From: Halicephalobus mephisto
Taxonomy: Eukaryota; Nematoda; Chromadorea; Rhabditida; Panagrolaimidae
Assembly (NCBI GenBank): GCA_009193035.1
Contig: SWDT01000001.1
Span: 2,294,001-2,358,000 of the forward strand
DNA length: 64,000 nt
Direction of reading: 5' to 3'
A program made the position numbers and the translations under genes. Under the pieces are notes generated by a model. That model was not told the DNA's origin. It saw only the letters and a list, made by a program, of their open reading frames with translations, and made no database searches. Positions 1 through 12,344 of the stretch are shown here, in pieces. The first letter of the stretch is position 1. Every line of letters begins with the position of its first letter.

Positions 1-735
1 GCATTTGATTTCTTCGGCTCTGAATAAACCCAATAATTAACAAATGAAAACCTCAAACTCACTTTTTCTTGTTTATTTTCTCCTCACAGTCGTTCGGATC
101 TGTTCCGGGGAACCGATCATGGAATATTTGAATAGGGTAAGGGTAAAATATCTGAATAACTTGGCAGAACTTGATATTCATAATGAGATTATTGACTGGA
201 GGATAGTAAATATCATGGCTGAAGATGATTAGAGCCTTGTCTATTCCCTTCACCTTCTGTAAAGATTCTATCAAGATCTTTAAATACTCGGCTCTGTCGT
301 GGACTTGAACAACAAAAACAACAGAAACAGCTTCAGGACCTCCGTAGATATCAGAATTGAGGATTTCGTGATGTTCGTTTAAGAAATTGATGGACTTCAC
401 TACCTCTTCAGAAACGACAGTGTGGTTGAAAGCATAATCCAGGAGCTCGATTCGTCCGCTATCTGGATTAAAGCTTGGCGACGGGTCGATTTCAGTCTCC
501 GAACCCTTGGGTAATGTTGATTCTTCAACATTAGGAATTCGATTCTCTTTAGAATCCGAAGCTAATACACTTGGTTTAAATGTGTCAATGCCTTCCGGAA
601 ACTGGAATGTACAAAAGACAATATACACTATCTGAAAGTAAGAATCGATATATCAATCTCGATATAAACAAAAAACAAACTTACTACAACGACAATTACG
701 CACAGAAAAGCTTTTGTTTTTTTATAAAATAACAT
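1..735 (-). CDS. mgat2: Alpha-1,6-mannosyl-glycoprotein 2-beta-N-acetylglucosaminyltransferase (GnT-II), 5' part
   Basis: Golgi enzyme that adds the second GlcNAc branch of complex N-glycans. Exons on the minus strand: 735-685, 631-63 and 19-1, continuing beyond the left edge. Joining the first two exons creates an N-terminal signal anchor (short basic start KKTK, then a hydrophobic run AFLCVIVVVIVYIVFC), as expected for a type II Golgi glycosyltransferase. The body has family landmarks: VVFVVQVHDRAEYLKILIES, FSHD, and FPGTDPNDCE, which matches the FPGSDPRDC block of vertebrate MGAT2. The intron at 62-20 is only 43 bp and keeps the frame into AEEIKC. The exon-2 frame alone opens with a GTG at 628, but the spliced ATG at 735 is better because it supplies the anchor. 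A TTTATCTTAG acceptor lies 3 bases before that ATG. The catalytic C-terminal half is not in the window. Confidence 0.9.
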
Positions 736-1121
736 TCCCTAAGATAAACAAACTATAATATTATCATTAGACATGACAACTAAATGAGGAAGATAAGTGT
801 CTATGCTTCTGTGGTCTTGACGAGTCTGAAATAAAGCGATTTACAATCAGTTTTAAAAAGAAAACGAGAGGGGCGAAGGAAAAGCTCGCTTCAAACAATA
901 TGATGAATCGATAATTACAATTTTGGTATCCATGTCATCATGTCCATAGCCATAGTGGCCATTTCCAAGACGTTGCCAGCGCTCGTTTATTCGTATTTCT
1001 TTGGCTCGCTAATTGGTCCTTTCCTCGGGTTATCTGGGAAGCACTGTTCTAGCACGAAAAAAGTAATGAATAGAATTTTTTTAATATTGGTTCTAATCCA
1101 GTTGTTCATCATAAAACCAAA
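736..1121. promoter_or_regulatory. Divergent intergenic region between MGAT2 and AVL9
   Basis: This 386-bp gap separates two divergently transcribed genes and probably holds both promoters. The only clear signal is a 3' splice acceptor (TTCTAATCCAG, ending near 1103) about 18 bases before the AVL9 ATG, fitting a trans-splice site. A 65-codon open frame at 940-1137 overlaps the AVL9 start and looks like chance. Confidence 0.4.
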
Positions 1122-3047
1122 ATGCACCCGATATTGAATGTTGTTGTTGTCGGATTCCATCACAAAAGAGGATGTCAGGTACGTTTGAACAGTAGTTTTA
1201 TATGAGACTTATTTTCCAGGTTGAATACTGCTACCCTCCTCTGCGCGACAACGTCGTTCCCGACCCAGATAAGGATATCCCGGAACAATGGACTTCACTT
1301 CCTTCTCTAGCGTTGCCCGATGGAGTTCACAATGTAAATGAAGGTATGTTTGATAAGATTTCATGTAAAAATTTGGATTTTTAGATATTATTTATTTTTT
1401 GTTGCCTTCTATAGAAACTCCAAATCGTGCAATTTTTGGTATTTCTTGTTATCGTCAGATATCTGCAAATGTGGGATATTAGGAAGTAGTTATCTTAAAG
1501 TTATATTTGATTCTTCAGGATCTTGTAAGCAAGGATAAAGATATAACGCGGAGTTCTGTTCAAAAAAGTGTTTGTGTTCTCTCGCGTATCCCGTTATTTG
1601 GAGTCCTGAAGGCTAAATTAGAAGTTATAACGCAGACTTACTTTAACGAAAAGGACTTTTCCAAAGTTGATGTCCTCCACCAGATGTACACAAATCTCTG
1701 TGACTTGTTTGATACTGAATTCATTGATACACACGCTGCTTTTGTCGGGATTTCTCTTCAACCGTTACTTAATATTTTCAAGCATCGGACATTACTGTTA
1801 TTTAAGTTATTATTGTTGGAAAGAAGGGTTGTGTTTGATATTTTCCCGGTTAACTTATTAGGTGATATTATGATTGGCTTAGCTTCTCTGTTTCCGAGTA
1901 GGTTTCATTCCGTGGATTTTCTGGATAAACCCCTTTTAGGCTTAGTTGATGAAGGACTTTATGAAGCTGCTGCATATGCTGTTCGTGGTTATCCTGGTTT
2001 GATGGAAAAGGACAAGCCCGAAGTGGAGGATGTGGCGGCTGAAGTTGACGATATCCAATTAAACCTGGAAGAGAAGTCCACGAAAAGCAAGACTCTTCTC
2101 GACAATGTAGAAGAAACTCTGAACAAGATAATTGTCGGGAAACAAGACAACAAAGAGTTTGAATGTTTCGAAGAAGCCACTCCTGCTCAAGAAGAAACAC
2201 CAGCGAAATTGAATCCTTCTTCTTTCAATATCGATGAATACGGGTTTCCGTTGAGCATATTCACTAAGGTTTGCTTATTCTACTCTTAATTGGTCATAAC
2301 CCCTTTTTAGGGCTCATTGTTTCACCCTTATTTGAGCATTAGCTATTTGGATATGATCAAATCAGACAGCACACGAGCTTTTTGTATCGGAGTAACCAAT
2401 GCCATATTTAAGACAAGAAGAGATATTATTGACGTTATTGTTTCCATTGACGACAAAGGGGAAGGACAGATAGAGGTTCTTAGCCCGGAATTGAAGCGTC
2501 AGTTGACTTTAACCACTCAAGATCTGAGATTTACGGATTTCTTACTGAGGATGAAGGACATGAATATGGAACCGGCTTGTGAGTTTATCTTGGAAAAACT
2601 GCTTTTATAATTATTTCTTTTTCAGTATATGAAGGAAGTGATGACTGGATTAGGTCGCAGTTTCATGATTATTTATGTGCTGCCCTCGCTGTTAGTGAAT
2701 CTGATAATCCGGATGCCTGTACTGAGTTTAATGAGGAATTTATGCAAGCATGGAAGACAAAACATAATTATCGTGTTTGGTCTTGTGGGGAACACTCAGC
2801 TATATCTCAAACCTCTCCAGCCCACCCCTTTGCTGGTCAACTCAGCGTCAACGACGTTTTTCTGAGAATGGGCCACACTTTAAACAGCTCGGAGCAAGGA
2901 AGGAAGATGATGTCAACGCTGTCCAACACTGGTCGATACATGTCTGAAACTGGAAGTCGGTTCAAGTCAAGTATTTCATCATGGGTTAGAAGCACAGCAA
3001 GTAAACTGCAATCGGAAAATAAGAATGATGGTAATGAGCAACAATAA
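1122..3047 (+). CDS. avl9: AVL9 homologue, DENN-related late secretory pathway protein
   Basis: AVL9-family proteins carry a divergent DENN module and act in post-Golgi traffic and cell migration. Six exons: 1122-1178, 1220-1343, 1385-1470, 1519-2268, 2311-2578 and 2626-3047, giving about 568 residues (human about 648). All introns are 41-48 bp and phases agree throughout. Landmarks in order: VVVVGFHHKRGCQVEYCYPP at the N terminus, SLALPDGVHN, IFGISCYRQI, VQKSVCVLSRIPLFG, LFKLLLLERRVVF, then a variable acidic linker (about residues 280-340), and the C-terminal core GFPLSIFTKG, LRFTDFLLR, AWKTKHNYRVW and HPFAGQLSVND. These match human AVL9 blocks in order. The very short exon 1 would be missed by simple ORF calling. 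AATAAATAATAAG right at the stop codon may serve as the poly(A) signal. Confidence 0.93.
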
Positions 3048-3580
3048 ATAATAAGTTACTTTTCATGTGGTCTCTAGGGCAGTGAATTTTTATCGGTGAC
3101 TAGAAAGTTGGGAAAACAAGGAGATAGGGCAATTATTAACTTTTTATTAAGGATGTGCAAAACCACATTTCCAGGAGTAAAAACGAGATTCCCGAGAGAA
3201 ATTCAAAATCTTCAGTTTCAAATAAAGATGGAAGACGCAAAGCTTTGACATAAGAGAAACCATTTCCTCGTAGATGACGTTGGTGAACCTAATAAATGTG
3301 AACCAAAATTGATTTCTTACTTGAAGTCATGTCCGGAGAACCCTCTCCCGAGGTAAATCTCAATTTACGATGAAAGTGTCTCTCGAATTTCCTAGAAATT
3401 GCAAAATTCGCATTTCTTGTTTCAGTGTTTGGCGAAATAGACGTGTTTGCCAAAAGCTTCATTTAGAGGTTTCGCTTTTGTTTTCGAGGTAGCCAGTGAA
3501 CAATTGTAATTTTATTATTTATTGGGTTTTTTATTGCGTTTTGTTTGTTTCCCCGTACATATTTACACCGACGTTTCAGA
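3048..3580 (+). promoter_or_regulatory. AVL9 3' end to HIG1 upstream region
   Basis: 533 bp with no convincing coding sequence. It ends in a strong acceptor, ACGTTTCAG, one base before the HIG1 ATG at 3581. A short ATG frame (near 3330) ending at a GTAAAT donor near 3353 does not splice in frame into the HIG1 exon, so I treat it as untranslated. Confidence 0.35.
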
Positions 3581-4066
3581 ATGGCGGAAAATACCAAGAA
3601 ATTCATGACTTGGCGTGTTAAGCCACGTGAAGGTTCTGACGAACAAGTTCCCGTCTTCAGGGGCAGAGCCCTCACTGCAGTTCCTCCGATCCCCGATGAT
3701 ATTCTCAGCTCGGGATCCCATGGAACTACTGGAATGAATCATCTTGTGAAACACGCTCTTACCAACCCGTTTGTGCCACTTGGAATGCTCACCACAGTCG
3801 CATGTCTGTTTGGTTCGTGATTCATATATCAATCCACTCTTATTTTGTATTTTCCAGGGATGTGCAAAGCTACTCTGAACAGAAATCAGTACAGAGCTCA
3901 ACTGTATATGAGGGGACGTGTTGCTGCTCAGTTCTTCACCGTCTGCGTGCTAACTGGAGGCGCCATCTACATGGGATTCAGGTCCCCATTTGGAAACTCC
4001 CCTGGGGAGGTTCCTTTACAGCCTGATCTCCTGACCAAAAAAATGTTAAATAGGACTACTGAATAG
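3581..4066 (+). CDS. HIG1-domain mitochondrial protein (HIGD2-like)
   Basis: Small inner-membrane protein of the Rcf1/HIGD family, which assists cytochrome c oxidase assembly and respiratory supercomplexes. Two exons, 3581-3812 and 3858-4066, separated by a 45-bp intron, encode 146 residues. The HIG1 domain covers about residues 55-125: NPFVPLGMLTTVACLFGM forms the first membrane segment, RNQYRAQLYMRGRVAAQ the conserved loop, and FFTVCVLTGGAIYMGF the second segment. The order NPFVPxG...QxxMRxRxAAQ is diagnostic and fits type-2 HIG1 proteins better than type 1. The start at 3581 is chosen because a splice acceptor ends one base before it. The N-terminal stretch of about 50 residues is polar and family-variable. 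VPS28 follows on the same strand after 144 bp. Confidence 0.9.
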
Positions 4067-4210
4067 GATGTTATTTTGATGAGCTGTACATTATTTGGTT
4101 TTACGGGAGTTATTTGAATTTACAAGTGGGAGTGAAGGTAATTGGTTCTCGTGACCATTTGATATCTTCAATTGTGATTCGTTCGTTTATTGTATTTAGA
4201 GGATTTCAAG

Positions 4211-4834
4211 ATGAATGATTATACAAACCCGAAATTCCTTCAAGAAGTCCGGCTTTATGAATCCAGTACAGAACGCGAGAGACTAGATAACCTCAGTGAG
4301 CTCTATGCTGTCATCATTGCTCTAGAGAATCTGGAGAAAATACTGGGGCGTGATTACATTTCTCCTAAGGAGTACACCGCTGAGTGTTCCAAGTTGTTGA
4401 CGCAATTCAAAGTTACTTTAAAGCTACTACCCGGACTTGACTTTAACGACTTTCTACATAAATACAAAGTGAACTGCCCTGCTGCTATCGAACGGATCCA
4501 ACAAGATCGTCCAACAACCGTGAAAGGAGATGACCAAAGCAACTCCACCATTGCTGAAATCGTAGCCCTATTCATCACCCTACAAGATCAACTGAAGCTG
4601 AATATTAGAGCCGTTGACGAACTCTTCCCGATTCTCACTGACCTTCGTCATGCTATGGAGACGTTGAGTTACTTGCCTGCTGATTTTGATGGACGTAGTA
4701 AAGTCATCTCCTGGCATCAGAAGCTGAATGGGATGAGCGCTAGTGAAGAGATCTCCGATGAAGTCGCTAGACAGATGGTTTTCGAGCTAGAAACTGCCTA
4801 CAATTCCTTTGTTCGGTTTTTGAGGAACACTTGA
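4211..4834 (+). CDS. vps28: VPS28, ESCRT-I subunit
   Basis: VPS28 is a core subunit of ESCRT-I and links it to ESCRT-II during sorting of ubiquitinated cargo into multivesicular bodies. It is an intronless frame of 207 residues. The N-terminal core-binding region contains EVRLYESSTERERLDNLSEL, then SPKEYTAECSKLL, CPAAIERIQQDRP, and the C-terminal four-helix domain with ALFITLQDQLKLNIRAVDEL, LPADFDGR, LNGMSASEEISDEVARQM and FELETAYNSFVRFL. The length and every block match the family (human 221 residues). I start at 4211 rather than the in-frame ATG at 4190, because TTTATTGTATTTAG at about 4187-4200 is a 3' splice acceptor lying between the two. It is probably downstream in an operon with the HIG1 gene. 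Confidence 0.95.
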   Translation: MNDYTNPKFLQEVRLYESSTERERLDNLSELYAVIIALENLEKILGRDYISPKEYTAECSKLLTQFKVTLKLLPGLDFNDFLHKYKVNCPAAIERIQQDRPTTVKGDDQSNSTIAEIVALFITLQDQLKLNIRAVDELFPILTDLRHAMETLSYLPADFDGRSKVISWHQKLNGMSASEEISDEVARQMVFELETAYNSFVRFLRNT

Positions 4835-7532
4835 TTAGTATATTGATTGGATTGTTTATATCGATTACGGGAAAGAGTTTATTTCTGTGGAGGGGAGCTG
4901 ATTATAATCAATGGTTGTTTATACCATTCGATATCTGTTTGTTTTATCTAATATTACCAATATCCCTGCTGTGAATTGATGATTTTGGTTTGCGCCCCTA
5001 TTCACTCGAGCGACCTTGATCCGGAGAAGCGAGGAGAATTGGGCTTTCGCGTCAGTTTCCAAAATGTGGCATTGATTTTTGGAACCAACCCATTCTAAAC
5101 CAACTCAGTTCTCTGCCCTTAGAAGTTCCTCCCTTCTAAGAATGTTGCCCGCTATTGTTCCCAGACGAAATTGCATTTAATCCAAATTAGCTAGTTTTTT
5201 AAAAGCTTGGATTTTATTCTTCTATTTTCTTTTCAGAAACGTTTTTTAGCTCCAATTGAAAGTGAATAGTAGTTGCCAGATTAGAAGTCAGCGTTCTTGT
5301 TTGTTTTTGCCACTTTTTCCTGCGCGAATTTGACGGCTTTAGATTTTCTTAGTTGGTTATTCTTATTTTCCCTTCCGGCGAATGGACGGAAATGTGTCTT
5401 TCCTGGGATTTTTTGCCGAAAGGATTTTTTGGCTTCCGTCGTCAGCGTAATCTTAATGTCTTCTCGAATGATCCCAAATTAAAGTCCTGGACAGCCCTCA
5501 GATCTGATTTTTAATAATACGATTGCTTTTTGCGAACCAAGTTACGCAGTCGTTTTTGGGAAGATTAGGTGACTCTTGTGTCTAGTAAAGCGCTCTATTG
5601 CTTTTTCCAGGTCGGTGTTTAGTATTTCGCGAAGAATCCTCCCTCGCCTCTCGACTGCACTTTATTCCTTTTGCGACCTCATGCTGACTTGTGGTCCAAT
5701 TAATGTTTTGATTTTTATTAAATCGATTTTCAGATTCGTTTCTTCAAGCACTTGATATGGAAGCGTTGGAAGAGATATATAACGTAGTCTTATTGGGAGC
5801 TGTACGTGTTACGTTCTCTCCTTTAGCGCAGTTGATATATTTCATTTTATGAAAACGTGCACGTGTCTGGACTGAACGGTTTTGTTATGCTGTTGTTGTT
5901 GATGTCTGTGTGACAGGGACGACCGAAGATTTTGCTATCGTTGCGCGGGCTTACCTTAATTGTCATTGCCCGATCGATTGCTTGACAATACGTGATATAA
6001 GTTGGAATGTAAAAGATCTTCTAGTGTGAAGTTGTTCCTAAATACCCTTTAGAGAACATGGATTTTCTTCTCATTATAGACTTGTCTTGAAGTTTACATA
6101 TGCCAATTTTCTCATACTTTCTTCCAATTCCTCTGAAATCCAGCCTTATGCATCCTTGCATAATTCATAGTGTAGCGTTACAACGCGTTTTTCTGGAAAA
6201 CCATTATGTTATGGCATCAATTTTTCTCAATTTTCATTTTGTCGCTAAGGAGAAATATATTGAAAGCGGAACCGAAGTTTAACATTCCAGTCGTTTTTTG
6301 TGAATTTTTCCCTGATCCCCTATCTTGGTTTTGAATTTAATTTTAGATTTTGGAAAACTTCTGCCTACACTTGACTTTAGGACAAGCCGTAATTTGTACA
6401 ACTCACTTTTTGCCACATTTCGTCTTTTGAGTTAACTTAAATCATAAGTGGAGACCGGCCGGACATCTTACCAAACTTCCCTTTATCGTTAGATTTTGGG
6501 ATTTCTAGAATTAGCGTCTGGAGAGTCGCTTTATGGTTTTTTTTTCAATGCTTCTATATTAATTCAGCTATGTGGAATTTTAAATATCAATGAATTTTTA
6601 CGAGTTTACAAAGAAAACTCGTTTTGCGGACATGTAGGAAAACCATTGTGAATATGAAGGAAGTTATAATTTTCCATGCCCTGCGGAATAACGATTTAAA
6701 AAGCAGTATTACATGTGGAACTAACTCCTGGATTCAGAGTGTAGAGAATCCCAAGAGTTGAAGTCAGTCTCCTTGAAAATTCACCGAGGAAGCCAGTCTA
6801 GTTGAGAAAAAAATTCGAAACACCAAGCTTTGGCGAAGCAAGAACCCATGCCATAAGAGTGGGAAGGATAAATCTGGCTATTCCTAACCAGTAAAACGTG
6901 TCTTTTTTATCCTTGTAGTTATTCTTGGTTTTTTCCAAATTTACCATTAGATTTCTCGTTGCTGAACTTGTACGTTTTGAGGTCAAAATTGCGAAATTTA
7001 GAATTATGTAAAACTAGTGCTAGTTCCTAATCATAAGTATTCAAAACTTTTTGTTTGAGTCTCCCATTGAGTTTGCAGGTAGCCTAGGAGCTACATAGTA
7101 TTCTACTTCTATTACCATTTTATTGATGTAAACCCGAGGAAGAGTTGCAAGATTATACCTTGGTTTATCTCTATACTTGTAAGTACACGTTAGGTCATTG
7201 TATAGTAATTTTGTGTATACTTTTTTGGCTTTTGGCTTTTGAGTTTTGTTTTTTTATGATATTTTTGCATCGTGAATTATTTAAAGTTCTCGTAAATTAT
7301 GACGATTATATGAGTCAGTAAGAATTGTCGTATTTATTGTTTACTCATCGATTTTATAAATATTCCCGATCGTGTTAACTTGACGGTTCCTTTTTTGATG
7401 AACTTATTTATTTTTATCGATTGTTTGGCTTACATCACGATTTTAGGTGTATTCCTGTCGTTACTGAGTCAGAGTACTGCACTGACGTCTTCATTAACGG
7501 AAATCGACAAGTGATAATTGCCGTTATTCACT
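4835..7532 (+). other. Long non-coding interval upstream of Rap1
   Basis: About 2.7 kb with no recognisable protein-coding exon on either strand. The first 1.2 kb is richer in G+C and has several donor-like and acceptor-like sites, so it may hold 5' untranslated exons, a long 5' intron or the promoter of the Rap1 gene. No tRNA-like or tandem repeat structure was seen. Open frames here are short and unsupported. Confidence 0.3.
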
Positions 7533-8381
<849 letters not shown>

Positions 8382-9963
8382 CCTATCCGCCTTTCTTTTC
8401 CATTCGTCTACAGTACTCATTCGCGACTTTCTGGTTAAATGTATTCGAAGATTCTTCATATCGGCTACTGTCATATGATCGAAATTTTGCCCAAACAATT
8501 GTAAAACACGAGTGCCTGATCCGAAATCTTCTTGTTTCAAAGATGCTTCATGTCCAGAGTTCCCTCTTGGGTCTTTTTGCGCAGATTGTTAGATTATTTG
8601 CATAATTGTTTCTCTTGTTGACGTGTTTATCGAATTGATCATCCTGTAAGTTATTAATTTTACGATCTTTTAAACGAGAAATCAAAGGAACAATAATTAA
8701 GTAATTTGTTGGTGGTAATTCATCTTGATGGGCAATTCGGAGTAATGCGAAATGGCCTTTGTTTAAGAACTCGAGAACTGATCAATTAACCGGAAGAACC
8801 ACAAGGTGCCTGTTCTAAAAATATTCGATGAACGACCGAAAGCTGCGATCTCTAGAGAAAGGATTTCTCTGGCATGTTAGGAATGTGAGTGACGTAAATC
8901 CTCTGAGTTGGCATGTAGGATCTGCAGATCTTTTTCAGTCAGGTGTTGTTGATGATTGGATAAACGATAACTGGACTGATGAGGAACAAGTTCGTTTGAA
9001 CGGAAACGTGAACCTTCGAGCGTCATTCGAATCTATTTTGAGCACTTCTTTATTACACGTTTTGAAATGGAAAACCATTAGAGGTTAAATTTCCGGTCAA
9101 TGGGTGTTTAGAAAAATCGATAATAGATAACATTCGTTTTGAGAACAGAACAAAGGGAATTAGAGCATACTTGTTCCAAAAAATTGAATTTGTTCAGTTC
9201 TAGATTAGGTAAACGCTGTCGAATTCGTGGATAAAAAGTTAAAGAGGTTTCGGAAATCTCATTTCTGAGCCAAGAGCCAAGAGGCAAGTGGAAATCTGAT
9301 TATGGACGACACTCGGGAAGTTGATAAAGTCAGTTTAAAGGATGTCTTTGAATTTGTTTGAACTTGAGATGAATGTATTTTTTCTACTTTCAAATAACTA
9401 CAGTCAACTCTTTTTGAAGACGAAACGACCAGAAGGATTTTAAACTGTTTTTATCCAGTTGTCAGCAAGCAGTTACCAGCTAAAGTCACTTGTCTGAATT
9501 CCACTACTTTTTGTTTTCTTGTGTCTTGTCATTTTTAGGTTTTTGCTGTTTCTTATTGACCCAGAGGGACTCGAATTCGACAAGAACAATTCCTGATGGC
9601 AAATCAGTCAAAACTAGCTCGTCACATTCCAAACATTCTCAGGCATTTATCTCCGCCCTGCCGCTTTCCCCTTCAAAAAAGAAGAACAGATAAAAACGAC
9701 CAGCCATGCCGATCAGTGAACGGCTACTTTTCCTAAGCTGGTTATCTTTGTTGAAACGTCTTTCAATTTTGTCTTTTTCGTTAAATATTTACTCGGTCAA
9801 AATGAATTTTTGAAATTTGAGAAAAAAATTCTAAACCACTTGCATTATAGTGGAATTTGTAAAACGTGCGTAATCCACAGGCGGTCCTTTGTTCTTAAAA
9901 GTTATTTTTCTTCTCATTGATCGTCATCCTTTGTTTCAGTCACCCTTCAAGGCGTTTTGCATA
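8382..9963. other. Intergenic region between Rap1 and NDNF
   Basis: 1.6 kb without a gene I can support. Short open frames at 8828-9088 and 9490-9693 lack family signatures and splice context. A CAG acceptor at 9937-9939 precedes the NDNF ATG by 24 bases. Confidence 0.3.
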
Positions 9964-12048
9964 ATGGCTGCTCGTTCCTTCCTGGCACTTATTTTATTTC
10001 TAACTGGTTTCCTCGAAGCTTCTCACATTCAGATCGAACGGGTTCCACAGACAGATCTTGAAGACGGCGTCGAGCATGCTATCAGACTAGTCAAGGGTCG
10101 TAATTCCGTGTAAGTTGCTCCAGGACATGGGAATGAAGGAATTAAAATCTGTTTATTTTAGTTTTTATTTCCATTTGCCTGCTCACAAAACTCCTCTTTT
10201 CATGTTTATTACCCCCTGTGGTTCACAGGTCTACTGGAGACTCTCTGCTCCTAGTACTTACAGTAAGATTCTATTTCGGATCGTAAAAACCTTAATTGTC
10301 TTACAGTAAGCCATCCAGCCAACGTTCACCCGAATTCTGCTCATTTCAACAATCTCCTCCACGTTAGGATTCCTCCATTGGTGGAAGTTACGGAATCCAA
10401 AGAAGAGTTGACCCTACTCGGTGGACAAGCAGACGAAAAACGGATGCATTACTTCAATAATGCCATTGATGCAGGTTTGTTCCTACTTTGAAGCTAAAAG
10501 TATTTCGGTTTCCTTCCTTGGATTTTTTCCAATGCGACTTTCCCAGGGGATGGGGTCCCTTAAATAAAGACACCAAGGAGAGTATTGTTTTGGCTTTTTT
10601 AAAATCTGGTTCTTCTCGACTCAGGACATTCCTCTCCAAAATAGATCTAAAGATAAAGGCAGAAACGAATATGAATGGCTTTCAGACTACGTCATGCTAA
10701 ATCTGAGTGCCACAGAAGACACAACAGTCCGAGTGTTTATTACTACAGTACAATCTAAGCTAGAACAACAGTACCCGCCCTTGCCCAGGGATGGACAGTT
10801 GCAACATGACATCTACAATGACCATGATCACTTCTTGCTGTACAACATCCGGTTCAGATGGCAAATCCCTTCGGCTATCGAACAGTACAGTAGTCTCAAT
10901 CAAAACCCCCACAGATATAAGTTCTGCATCATGCTGACTCAGAAACCCCTCTACAGTCTGTGTCCCGGCAAGAATATCATCAACGAAGCTGAGCACTGTG
11001 TCAGTCAGACGTCTAATGAAATGATTATCAAGAAACTAAAGTAATTCTTTGGGAATTTAACCAAAATTCAATTTTCTTTTAAGGTCTAAGGGCGATTTAT
11101 TTGCAACTTTGTTCATCCAGGATTCTGAGAGCCGGAAAACATCCGCTTTGAACCCTATTCAAGTCAAGCTCCCCATTGATCCTGTCGATGAGGAAATCAA
11201 TGTGAGGAGGAAGAAAATCCGCCAAGAAGACGCGAGTACAGTTGTTCAACTCTTTGATGGAGTTGTTGACGAATGGATCTTCCCCCCGATCAAAGGAGAT
11301 GTCAGGAACTATGACTTCACCGTCCCCAAGTCCCCCAGGCCCGTGAATGTAGAAATCGTCATCAGAGTCTGTGCCGGAACGATCGAGATCAGAATCGAGA
11401 AGAACGGAAGAAGAATCAAAACGTTCAGCCATATTTCTGCTTCCATTCGGAGGTTTGTTCACGTTTTTGGAATTTTAACGATCATTTATTTTTAGATTTG
11501 CCATTATGGGAAATTCCGGAGAAGTCATCAGAATACAAATTTTGAATCACAAAAACAAGGAAGCCGGTTTCGACATTTGGACCAGCACACGACCGGAATT
11601 GAATCCTTTCCCCCAGCTTCCAGATGACGCCAAGTATGTTCCGAAAAATAAAATTCCTTTCTGATGAATGTTTAATTTCAGTCTTCATGCCCAAGGCAGC
11701 AAATGTGATACTGCTGACCTCCAATTCTACAGGGTTCCTGATCAATATGTTGCTTACTGCCTCTACATGGAAAGAGTAACCTTTGCCTCGACCTTCAAAA
11801 AGAAGCACATGAATGCCTCTGAACAATGTTGGCCAGCTCACCCTCCCGGAAAGCTCATAACTTGCTTTGAGGAGGACAAGGCGGCCGATCCGGAAAGAGC
11901 AAAAGAAGAGTTAATTCACATGACGGTCCCTGGACTCAGACCGAATACTGTATATAGATTCATGCTGACTGTAGTGACTATGGGAAAACCATATCCTAGA
12001 GAGCTCAAGTACAAGCCTCAATCGGTACATACGGCCGTGAAGTGCTGA
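9964..12048 (+). CDS. ndnf: NDNF-like secreted protein (neuron-derived neurotrophic factor homologue)
   Basis: Secreted glycoprotein related to vertebrate NDNF and fly Nord, which bind extracellular signals such as BMPs. Exons: 9964-10109, 10162-10262, 10307-10474, probably an 8-nt microexon 10547-10554, then 10625-11040, 11084-11452, 11496-11633 and 11682-12048 (about 570 residues). Residues 1-20 form a signal peptide (AARSFLALILFLTGFLEAS). FYFHLPAHKTPLFMFITPC matches the N-terminal family domain. Two FN3-like modules follow. The C terminus matches NDNF closely: an IRVC...EIRIEKNGR block, DIWTSTRPELNPFPQLPDDA, YCLYME, ITCF, and PGLRPNTVYRFMLTVV ending in KC. Without the microexon, donor phase 1 at 10474 and acceptor phase 0 at 10625 are incompatible, so that junction is the least certain part of the model. 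Confidence 0.85.
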
Positions 12049-12344
12049 AACTAATTTAATTCTAAACATATACCGGAATATCATTTACTGCAATTTTTAA
12101 AGCATTCAGATGATCTCAAACTTCTCAGCGAGAAATCTATTGTAAATCGTAACTAAAGATATATCTCTTAGACTAATAAAATGACAAAAATTATGCAGGT
12201 TTATCAAGCATCGGTGGTTTTACGATGGAGGAAGCAACTAGAACTCTACAACCGTACAAATAATAGAGTACTTCCAGGACCCGGCTGAAATGCGCGTTTC
12301 ACCAAGAGTAGACAGTGGATTCTAATTTGGCAGCGTAAGAGGAT
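12049..12344. other. Convergent 3' region between NDNF and TPRKB
   Basis: 296 bp between two convergent stop codons. It is AT-rich with AATAAAA near 12176, and I see no other features. Confidence 0.35.

Noticed and set aside
940..1137. 65-codon open frame overlapping the AVL9 start
   Set aside because: It overlaps the true first exon in another frame, has no family similarity and contains the likely acceptor for AVL9.
8828..9088. 86-codon frame between Rap1 and NDNF
   Set aside because: No recognisable domain, no splice sites that extend it, and composition like the surrounding non-coding DNA.
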